The notes beneath the pieces were generated by a model that had not been told where the DNA came from, searched no databases, and was given only the letters and a program-made list of their open reading frames with translations. A stretch of 15,922 nt of DNA from positions 1 through 15,922 of the forward strand of contig JANXWQ010000248.1 of assembly GCA_025351065.1 (NCBI GenBank), written 5' to 3'. Numbering within the stretch: position 1 is the stretch's first letter; each line of letters opens with the position of its first letter. The position numbers and the translations under genes are program-made. This document shows, piece after piece, positions 1 through 6,370 of this stretch. The DNA comes from Chthoniobacter sp. (GTDB taxonomy: Bacteria > Verrucomicrobiota > Verrucomicrobiia > Chthoniobacterales > Chthoniobacteraceae).

Positions 1-871
1 TCTCGATCCGCCACGAATCGTCGCCGCGCGGAAACTCCCACGCAATCGTTTCGGGCGGCCCCATCTCGGGGAGCATCTTGTAAAAGGTCAGCCGCTCGGT
101 GCCGTAGCTGCCGCCGAGACCTTCGATGTGGAGCTTCCCGGTGCGTCCGTAGATTTCGAGCGAGAAGAGATTCTTCCACTCCGTGCAGCTCACATGCAGC
201 CACGCGGTCTGGCCGGCGGCGGTGCGCAGATTGAGAAAGGCGTTGTCGTCCACCGGCATTTCCCAAAAGCTCGTCGTCGCGTGGCCCTCAATGCTCGCGA
301 AATCGCCGAGGAACCAGCCCGCGAGGTCGATGAGATGCACGCCCTGGTCAATAAGTTCGCCGCCGCCGGAGAGCTTCGGGTCGGCCCGCCATTCGCGGTC
401 GTAGCCGATGCGCCCGCCGTGGCCGTAGCGTCCGCGGATGAACATCAGCGGCCCGAGCGCGCCGCTCTCGAAGATCTCGCGCGCCTTTTGCAGTGCTGGA
501 TGAAAGCGGTGATTGAAACCCACGCGCACCCGCACCCCTGCGGCGTCTGCGGCGGTGATGAGTTCGGCGGCCTGCACGGTGGAAATCGCGCCCGGTTTTT
601 CCACGAGGACGTGTTTGCCGGCGCGGATCGCCGCGAGCGCGATCGGGGCGAGCGCGGAATTCAGCGTGCAGACGACGACCGCGTCGATTTGCGGGTCGGC
701 AAAAACCTGCGCTGCGTGAGCGGTGGCGTAGCCGCATTTTGCAATCGCGACGAGCTGCTCCGCCCGCACGAGATCGAGGTCGCACGCGGCAGCGAATGAG
801 CCCGCAGGCAAGGCGGCAAGCCGCTTCCGGCCGATGAGGCCGCAGCCGATGATGGCGATACGCGGGTTCAT
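1..871 (-). CDS. Gfo/Idh/MocA-family NAD(P)-dependent oxidoreductase (C-terminus cut by window edge)
   Basis: This reads open for 290 codons from an ATG at 871 to the left edge, so the 3' end is missing. The N-terminal Rossmann fold starts at residue 4 with IAIIGCGLIG (GxGxxG at residues 9-14). The family's EKP motif is at residues 91-93 within HVLVEKPGA, where the lysine normally contacts cofactor and substrate. The second domain carries GGGELIDQGVHLIDL (about residues 169-183), whose Asp/His pair matches the usual catalytic region. Members oxidise, reduce or epimerise sugars, inositols or nucleotide sugars in the cytoplasm. The exact substrate cannot be read from sequence. The start is supported by an ATGA overlap with the SDR gene upstream, suggesting translational coupling. 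Its place at the end of a glycan operon suggests a sugar-modifying step. Confidence 0.93.
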   Translation of the reverse strand, partial: MNPRIAIIGCGLIGRKRLAALPAGSFAAACDLDLVRAEQLVAIAKCGYATAHAAQVFADPQIDAVVVCTLNSALAPIALAAIRAGKHVLVEKPGAISTVQAAELITAADAAGVRVRVGFNHRFHPALQKAREIFESGALGPLMFIRGRYGHGGRIGYDREWRADPKLSGGGELIDQGVHLIDLAGWFLGDFASIEGHATTSFWEMPVDDNAFLNLRTAAGQTAWLHVSCTEWKNLFSLEIYGRTGKLHIEGLGGSYGTERLTFYKMLPEMGPPETIAWEFPRGDDSWRIE

Positions 872-1722
872 TTCCATTGCTGTCCGCGATCCTCCGGCAC
901 GATGCGGCGGAGGCAATAAATGTCCGAGGCTGCCAGCTCGTCGCGATGTTCGTGCAGCCGCGCCCAGGCATCCCATTGCGCGCTGATGAGCCGGCCCGTG
1001 ATGCCGTCACTTTCCGCCGAGGCGAGATACGCGCACAGCCCCGCGCCGAGCGCGGGCGGCGTCGCACCTTCGTCCGCCCACTTCTTGTTTTTCGCGAAAA
1101 AGGCCGCGCCCACGCGTTCCGGCCCGGCGGCGAGCACCTGGTTTACGAGCCGTGTCTGGAGCGCGCCGGGCGCGATCGCGTTCACGTCGATGCCGTGCGG
1201 CTTCAGCTCCTCGGCGAGTGTTTCCATCAGCCGCACGACCGCGGCCTTCGACGCGGCGTAGGCGCTGACATTCGGCATCGGATTCGTCGCACCGCCGCCG
1301 GAGATGATGATGATCTTGCCGCGACCCGCCTGTTTGAAATGTGGCATGAGCGCGCGGCATGGCAGGAGCGTGCCATAGAGATTGATTTCGACCGCGCGCA
1401 TCCACTCGCGGAGATCGACTTCCTCGGTCGGGCCCATCGGGCCGTACACACCGGCATTGCTGACCAGCGCATGCACCGCGCCGAATTCGCTGAGCGCGAA
1501 CTCGGTCAGCGCAGCGACCTGCGCCTCGTCGGAAACGTCACACGCCTGCGCGAGCACGCGCCCGCCGCCCACTGCGAGTTCGTGGCGCGTTTCTGCAAGC
1601 AGCACGGCGTCGCGGGCGCAGATGAGCACGTTTGCGCCATCGGCGAGGAACTGCGCGGCGATGGCTTTGCCGAGTCCCTGGCTGGCACCGGTGATAATGG
1701 CGTTAAGGCCGGAAAGTTTCAT
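868..1722 (-). CDS. SDR-family NAD(P)-dependent oxidoreductase
   Basis: A 284-residue classical short-chain dehydrogenase/reductase, a typical family length. The cofactor motif TGASQGLG is at residues 11-18, SNAG (the NNAG-equivalent) at 88-91, and the active-site YAASK at 155-159 (Tyr155, Lys159). The acidic CDVSD segment near 61-65 fits the adenine-binding region. The active-site serine strand reads IIIISGGGA, placing Ser141 fourteen residues before the Tyr rather than the usual thirteen. I chose the ATG at 1722 because the fold begins right there and it forms an ATGA overlap with the upstream dehydrogenase gene. A longer in-frame opening to 1863 adds only an Arg-rich, unrelated leader. The stop overlaps the start of the downstream Gfo/Idh gene in the same way. 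The likely role is a redox step on a sugar or sugar nucleotide; substrate unknown. Confidence 0.93.
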   Translation of the reverse strand: MKLSGLNAIITGASQGLGKAIAAQFLADGANVLICARDAVLLAETRHELAVGGGRVLAQACDVSDEAQVAALTEFALSEFGAVHALVSNAGVYGPMGPTEEVDLREWMRAVEINLYGTLLPCRALMPHFKQAGRGKIIIISGGGATNPMPNVSAYAASKAAVVRLMETLAEELKPHGIDVNAIAPGALQTRLVNQVLAAGPERVGAAFFAKNKKWADEGATPPALGAGLCAYLASAESDGITGRLISAQWDAWARLHEHRDELAASDIYCLRRIVPEDRGQQWK

Positions 1723-2984
1723 GTGGGGCGGCCGACTGATAGGTGCTCGACCGCGCCGCACGCGAGCAAAGGCTTTTCCAAAAAGCGGTTGGCATCGACG
1801 ACGACCGGTTGGCGCAGCAGCGGCAAAAGTTCCGGCCACGGCGCGGCGCGAAACTCCGGCCATTCCGTGCAGACGACGGCAGCATCCGCATCGGTGAGCG
1901 TCGCGCGTAGATCGCCGAGCCGCACGGCGGCAAGCTCCGCAGACAGGGCGCTCACGGCGGGATCATGTGCCTGTACGCGCGCTCCGGCGGCGAGCAATTG
2001 CTGGCATAGCTCGACGGCAGCACTGCGGCGGAGCGTATCGGTGTTCGGCGTGTAGGTCAGGCCGAGCACGGCAAAGGTGCGACCGCGCAATTCGCCGAAG
2101 CGGGTTTGCAGGCGGCGGAAAATCCAGCCGCGATGCAGGTCGTTGCTTTGCTTGATCGCGGGGATGACCGCGAGCGGTTCGCCGAAGCGTGCGCCGAGTC
2201 CGCTGAGCGTGACGACGTCGCGCGCCAGCGTGCCGCCGGCGAATGGCCCGCCCGCGCCAAGATAGGCGCGCGCGCCGATACGTGGCTCGCTTTTCAACCC
2301 GGCAGAAACCTCTGCCGCGTCCGCGCCGACATGCTCGCAGATGCGCGCGACTTCGTTGATGAACGTGATCGACACGGCAAGGAATGAATTGAGCGCGTGT
2401 TTCACCATCTCCGCCGACTCCGTGCGCATGAAAATGACGCGCGAGGTAAACGGTGCGAGCAGCTTTTCGAGCAACGGCCTCTTCGCCTCTGTGCGCGTGC
2501 CGACGATGATGCGTTCGGCTTTCTCGAATGCGTCTAGCGCCCGGCCGAGGCGAAGATTTTCCGGCGAGCAAGCAAAGTGAAACTGCGGAAACTCACGCTC
2601 CATCTCTGCGCAGGTGCCAACCGGCAGTTGCGATGAAATCAGCACCAGCGCGCCGTCCGGCAATTCGGCGAGCGCCCGGCGAAGCGGCTCCAGAACTTGC
2701 GCGGAGTCGGACTCGTCAGCGTCGTTCACTGGCGTGTCGTAGGTCACCCAGAGCACGTCGGCGTCGCGGCAGGCGGCGGCATCCGTGGAAAAACCAAGCC
2801 GCCCGGCGGCGGCATTTTCCGCGATCAACTCGTCGAGACCGGGTTCGAGCAGCGGCGCTTTTTCCGCGCGCAGTCCGTCGATGACGGTCGCGTCGAAATC
2901 GAGGCCGGTGACTTGGAAGTGCCGGGCGCAGCAGGCCGCGGTCACGCTGCCGAGGTGCCATAGACCGAGGACCGTGATTTTCAT
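1719..2984 (-). CDS. UDP-glucose/GDP-mannose dehydrogenase family protein lacking the catalytic Cys motif
   Basis: A 421-residue protein with the three-domain layout of nucleotide-sugar dehydrogenases: an N-terminal Rossmann domain (ITVLGLWHLGSV, residues 3-14), a central helical domain with EMVKHALNSFLAVSITFINE (about 192-211, conserved Lys194 and Asn199), and a C-terminal domain with VLGLTYTPNTDTLRRS (about 306-321). Typical members oxidise the C6 hydroxyl of UDP-glucose, UDP-HexNAc or GDP-mannose to a carboxylate using a cysteine in GGxCFPKD. Here the aligned segment reads YLGAGGPFAGGTLARDV (241-257), with no Cys. The protein may therefore stop at another oxidation state, or act on a different substrate. 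The full two-step oxidation should not be assumed. The ATG at 2984 lies 13 nt after the upstream epimerase stop, with no clear Shine-Dalgarno. The 3' end overlaps the SDR start (ATGA). Confidence 0.9.
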   Translation of the reverse strand: MKITVLGLWHLGSVTAACCARHFQVTGLDFDATVIDGLRAEKAPLLEPGLDELIAENAAAGRLGFSTDAAACRDADVLWVTYDTPVNDADESDSAQVLEPLRRALAELPDGALVLISSQLPVGTCAEMEREFPQFHFACSPENLRLGRALDAFEKAERIIVGTRTEAKRPLLEKLLAPFTSRVIFMRTESAEMVKHALNSFLAVSITFINEVARICEHVGADAAEVSAGLKSEPRIGARAYLGAGGPFAGGTLARDVVTLSGLGARFGEPLAVIPAIKQSNDLHRGWIFRRLQTRFGELRGRTFAVLGLTYTPNTDTLRRSAAVELCQQLLAAGARVQAHDPAVSALSAELAAVRLGDLRATLTDADAAVVCTEWPEFRAAPWPELLPLLRQPVVVDANRFLEKPLLACGAVEHLSVGRPT

Positions 2985-2997
2985 CGCGACGGAAAAC

Positions 2998-3975
2998 TTA
3001 CCCCCGGGATTCCAGCACCCACTGGTTTTCCGCGAGCCATTCGACGGTACGCACCACGCCCTGCTGGATGCTCAGTTTCGGCTGCCAGCCAGTCGCGCGG
3101 ATTTTCGCGGTGTCGAGGAAGATGAACGGATTGTCGCCCACCCAGCCGCGTTTGCCGCCGCTGAAACGCAGCTCCGGCTTCAGCCCGAGCCGTTCGCAAA
3201 TCCACCCGATGGAATTTTTCACATGGCAGTAGTCGAAGGTGCCGAGGTTGTAGATCTGCACGCGATGCTTCGCCTCCGCCGCGGTGCCGGCGCGGATGAC
3301 GTGGAGCACGGCGTCGAGGCAGTCGCCGATGTGGAGATACGATTTGCGCTGCGAGCCGTCGCCGAGAACCTCGAGGTAGTCGGGGTGGGCGAGGAGCTGC
3401 TTATAGAAATCGAAGACGTGGCCGTGCGTGTAGCGCTCGCCGAGGATCGAGACGAAGCGGAAAACGTACGCCTCGCAGCCGAAGCCCTCGCAGTAGGCGG
3501 AGATCATGCTTTCTCCCGCGAGCTTTGACGCGCCGTAGAGCGAGGTCTGCACGGGAAAGGGTGCGGTCTCCGGCGTGGGGATTTGCTCGGCCTCGCCATA
3601 GACGGAGCCAGTCGAGGAAAAGGCAATGCGCTTGATGTCGTTGGCGCGCATGGCTTCGAGGACGTTGAAAGTGGCGATGGTGTTCTGCTGCAAATCGCGG
3701 CCGGGATGTTCGAGGCCGAAGCGCACGTCGGCATTGGCAGCGAAATGAAAAACGATGTCGCAGTCGGCCATCGCGGCGGTCAGCGCGGCGGCGTCGAGGT
3801 TGTCGCCGCGCTTGAGTTCAAAGGACGGATGCTTGCGCGCCTTTTCCAAAAAGCGCTCCTGGCCGGTCGAGAAATTGTCCCACGCCACGACTTCCAAGCC
3901 GTCGGCCAGCAGGCGGTCCACGAGGCTGCTGCCGATGAAGCCGGCCCCGCCGGTGATGAAGGCGCGGGTCATCAT
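2998..3975 (-). CDS. NAD-dependent epimerase/dehydratase (GalE-like extended SDR)
   Basis: A 325-residue extended SDR of the nucleotide-sugar epimerase type. GGAGFIGS (residues 9-16) is the NAD-binding turn, WDNFSTGQ (32-39) binds the adenosine ribose, HFAANADV (77-84) is the HxAA motif, SSTGSVYG (120-127) supplies the active-site Ser/Thr, and YGASK (147-151) supplies Tyr147 and Lys151. The C-terminal part has the LGDGSQRKSYLHIGD nucleotide-sugar pattern. Members interconvert UDP-Glc/UDP-Gal or related sugars, or act as dehydratases or decarboxylases. The specificity here is not certain. The ATG at 3975 was chosen because it forms an ATGA overlap with the upstream methyltransferase; a second ATG follows immediately at 3972. 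The in-frame extension upstream to 4164 lies wholly inside that methyltransferase and is Arg/Pro-rich. The gene sits between sugar methylation and sugar oxidation genes. Confidence 0.93.
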   Translation of the reverse strand: MMTRAFITGGAGFIGSSLVDRLLADGLEVVAWDNFSTGQERFLEKARKHPSFELKRGDNLDAAALTAAMADCDIVFHFAANADVRFGLEHPGRDLQQNTIATFNVLEAMRANDIKRIAFSSTGSVYGEAEQIPTPETAPFPVQTSLYGASKLAGESMISAYCEGFGCEAYVFRFVSILGERYTHGHVFDFYKQLLAHPDYLEVLGDGSQRKSYLHIGDCLDAVLHVIRAGTAAEAKHRVQIYNLGTFDYCHVKNSIGWICERLGLKPELRFSGGKRGWVGDNPFIFLDTAKIRATGWQPKLSIQQGVVRTVEWLAENQWVLESRG

Positions 3976-4661
3976 GGATTGTAGGCGACGAGGTTTGAGC
4001 GCAGCGGCCCGAGGCCGATGCCGCTGTGCGCAATGACCGGCGGCTCGGCGGGCCAAAGCTCGCGGAGGGCGGCGGCGGAGACGTAGTTCAGGTTTTCCTC
4101 GCGCGACCAGGCGTCGTAGCGGGTGCCGCGGAGCAGCCGGCGGAAGCCCGACGCCGGCAGCCAATGCACGAAGGGCAGACCGGTGTGGTGCTCCACGGGA
4201 AAGAACCGGTTGGGTACGGCGACAAAGCGGCGGCGTGCGACGCGGCAGAGTTCGCTGAGAAAAAAGCGCTGCTGCTCCGCGCAGCCCGCGTGCTCCAGGA
4301 CGGCGTTGCTATAGACGATGTCGAACGAGTCGTCCGCAAAGGGCAGCGGCTGGTGCGGCGCGATCGTCTCGTGCCGCACGCCGGGATAGGCCTCGAGAAT
4401 CGCCGAGCCGTCCGAGAGGCTGGCGCAGGTCAGATTTTCGCGAATCGGGAAAATCTGCTCGAGCATGTTCGCCTCGATCGAAACCTCGTCGGAAACCCCG
4501 ACATCGAGCACCCGGTCCGTGGGCGAAGGGCGCATGACTTTCAAAAAATGCCGGCAGAGCCGGTGACGGGCGAGAAAGGAAATGCGCCGCACAAACGGCA
4601 TGCTCCCGGCATGCTCGTAGTAGATGGCGTCCAGCTTTTCCTGCGGGAGGGCGGCGGTCAT
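3972..4661 (-). CDS. Class I SAM-dependent methyltransferase (Methyltransf_11-like)
   Basis: A 229-residue small methyltransferase. The SAM-binding strand reads VLDVGVSDEVS (about residues 51-61), a variant of the usual GxGxG loop. The post-motif segment LPFADDSFDIVYSNAVLEH (about 106-124) is the standard Methyltransf_11 motif. Downstream, NRFFPVEHHTGLPFVHWLP is a pattern I recognise from a methyltransferase group common in polysaccharide loci, where the VGVSDE-type loop is also usual, so the enzyme is probably active. The acceptor (a sugar or a lipid-linked glycan) is unknown. There is no signal peptide or membrane segment, so it should be cytoplasmic. The ATG at 4661 lies 2 nt after the upstream stop. 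A longer opening to 4724 adds an Arg-rich stretch inside the neighbouring gene and is less likely. The stop overlaps the epimerase start by ATGA. Confidence 0.9.
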   Translation of the reverse strand: MTAALPQEKLDAIYYEHAGSMPFVRRISFLARHRLCRHFLKVMRPSPTDRVLDVGVSDEVSIEANMLEQIFPIRENLTCASLSDGSAILEAYPGVRHETIAPHQPLPFADDSFDIVYSNAVLEHAGCAEQQRFFLSELCRVARRRFVAVPNRFFPVEHHTGLPFVHWLPASGFRRLLRGTRYDAWSREENLNYVSAAALRELWPAEPPVIAHSGIGLGPLRSNLVAYNP

Positions 4662-4663
4662 GT

Positions 4664-6370
4664 TCAAAGGCAAAGTGCTTTTTCCGCGAGGGGCTCGCGC
4701 GTGGGCTCGGCGGGCACCGGGCACCGGCTGCGCTCGACTTCGGCGAGCGGATCAATGCGCGTGCAGCGCAGCTTGAGGCACACTTTCACCCACGAGACGG
4801 GATCGCCGAAGAGCGAAACTTTTTTTCCCTCCTTGAACGAGCGCGAGCGGTAGTTCACCGGCAGCTCGATGGGCTGGTAGCCTTTGCGCAGGAGCTTGAT
4901 GAGCAGCTCGTAGTCGAAGTCGAAGCGGTTGCACTCGAAGCGCAGGCCGAAGAGGCAGTCGCGGCGGAAGACCTTGAACATGGTGAACGGATCGCGCAGG
5001 CGCTGGAGGAAAAGCACGTTGACCATGGTGGTGAAAAACCAGTGGCCGAAGTTCAGCGCGGAGCTGAGCAGGCGCTGGCCGGTGAACTCGCGCATCTTCC
5101 ACGCGCTGCCGCCGTGCCGGGCGCCGAGGGTGAAGGCGGCGCGGCCCGAGACGAGCGGTTCGAGGAGCGCGTCGTAGTCTTCGAGGTCGTATTCGAGGTC
5201 GGCGTCCTGGATCAAAATGAAGTCGCCGCTGGCGTGCACGAGGCCGGTGCGGACGGCGTGGCCTTTGCCGCGCGGACGGTCTTCGAGCACGAGCCGGACG
5301 CGCGGATGATCCTGGTATTTCAGCGCCAGCTCGCGCGTGCCGTCGGTCGAGTTGCTTTCGACGAGGACGACTTCGAGATCGAGGCCGGGGATGGTTTTTG
5401 CGAGCACGGAATCGAGGAGCGGCTGGAAGGTCGCCGCCTCATTGAAAGCCGGGATAACCACCGAGACGGTGCGCTTTTCCGGCAGCGCGGTTTTGCGCGC
5501 AAAGACCATCATGCCGCTCGCCACCACGCGGCGGTATTTTTTCCGCATCCCCTCGGGAAGCAGCCTGGAAACAAGGTTCACAAGCGGCGTGACCACCGGC
5601 ACCGGGAAACGCTGGAAGTGTTTCGCCACGTAGTCGAAGGTCAGGATTTTCCAGCCGGGCCGGACGATGACCTGATGGTAGCCAGTGCGGAACAGCGCGG
5701 TTTCGAGCGTCTTCGGCTCGAAGTAGGTGAGGTGCTCGGGCTTGAACTCCATCCAGTTTTCCTTGAGCAGTTTCGCCGACCACGAGGCGAGCGAGGGTGT
5801 GGCGATAAAGATGCCGCCGCCGGGTTTCAGCACGCGGTGAATCTCGCGCAGAAACGCGAGCGGATCGCGCACATGCTCGATGACATCGGACAGCACGCAG
5901 AGATCGAACTGCCCGCCTTCCAGCGCGGCCTTTTCGAGTTCGCCGCAAATGATTTCGCCGCGCGTAAGCCGCGCGCGGGCCTGCTCGCACGCAGCGGGCG
6001 CATACTCCACGCCGGTGACGTGGTAGCCCGCGGCCTCGGCCTCGACGAGAAAGTCGCCGTCGCCGCAGCCGATTTCGAGCAGCCGCCCGTTGGCCGCTCC
6101 GGCGTAGCGGTGGATTTCGGAAAGGTACTGCCGCGCGGTGGCGCGTTTCATTTCACGCGTCGAGACGCGGCCCTCCTCGCTCTCCGCGCCGAGGAAATAA
6201 TCGGCGCTGTAGATCGCGGCGAGTTCGGTGTCGCTCGGCTGCGGATTGGAGAAAAGCACGGCGCAGTCGGCGCAGCGGACGAGGCGGTAGCCTTCGTGGG
6301 AAAAGGCGTAGCGCAGCCGGGAGCTGGCGCAGAGCGGGCAATCAGTGCGGGGGTGTGAGCCGTCGTTCAT
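4664..6370 (-). CDS. Fusion protein: zinc-ribbon SAM methyltransferase + family-2 glycosyltransferase
   Basis: A 568-residue two-enzyme fusion. Residues 11-36 hold two Cys pairs (C11/C14 and C33/C36) typical of the zinc knuckle preceding some sugar methyltransferases. The SAM-binding motif LLEIGCGDGDFL is at 97-108, VLSDVIEHVRDP at 159-170, and LKPGGGIFIATPS at 181-193. From about residue 302 a GT-A domain begins: VSVVIPAFNEA (302-312), ESNSTDGT (338-345), the DAD metal motif at 389-391, and RDPFTMFKVFRRD (459-471), which resembles dolichyl-phosphate-mannose synthase-like enzymes. There are no obvious C-terminal membrane helices. The likely role is loading a sugar onto polyprenyl phosphate, or extending a glycan, with a linked methylation. 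The start at 6370 forms an ATGA overlap with the YfhO-like gene upstream. Reading is continuous across the domain joint near residues 290-302, so no frameshift is evident. Confidence 0.92.
   Translation of the reverse strand: MNDGSHPRTDCPLCASSRLRYAFSHEGYRLVRCADCAVLFSNPQPSDTELAAIYSADYFLGAESEEGRVSTREMKRATARQYLSEIHRYAGAANGRLLEIGCGDGDFLVEAEAAGYHVTGVEYAPAACEQARARLTRGEIICGELEKAALEGGQFDLCVLSDVIEHVRDPLAFLREIHRVLKPGGGIFIATPSLASWSAKLLKENWMEFKPEHLTYFEPKTLETALFRTGYHQVIVRPGWKILTFDYVAKHFQRFPVPVVTPLVNLVSRLLPEGMRKKYRRVVASGMMVFARKTALPEKRTVSVVIPAFNEAATFQPLLDSVLAKTIPGLDLEVVLVESNSTDGTRELALKYQDHPRVRLVLEDRPRGKGHAVRTGLVHASGDFILIQDADLEYDLEDYDALLEPLVSGRAAFTLGARHGGSAWKMREFTGQRLLSSALNFGHWFFTTMVNVLFLQRLRDPFTMFKVFRRDCLFGLRFECNRFDFDYELLIKLLRKGYQPIELPVNYRSRSFKEGKKVSLFGDPVSWVKVCLKLRCTRIDPLAEVERSRCPVPAEPTREPLAEKALCL

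Noticed and set aside
877..2055. Plus-strand open frame of 392 codons opposite the SDR and dehydrogenase genes
   Set aside because: It crosses a gene junction on the opposite strand and lacks any domain; a GC-bias shadow.
4578..4661. Degenerate SAM-binding loop suggesting an inactive methyltransferase at 3972-4661
   Set aside because: The VGVSDE-type loop together with NRFFPVEHHTGLP...HWLP is a pattern I recognise as normal for this group of glycan-locus methyltransferases, so inactivity is not supported.
5042..6358. Plus-strand open frame of 438 codons opposite the methyltransferase-GT2 fusion
   Set aside because: It is antisense to strongly recognisable methyltransferase and GT2 motifs. 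Its translation shows only Ala/Gly/Arg/Glu-rich sequence.
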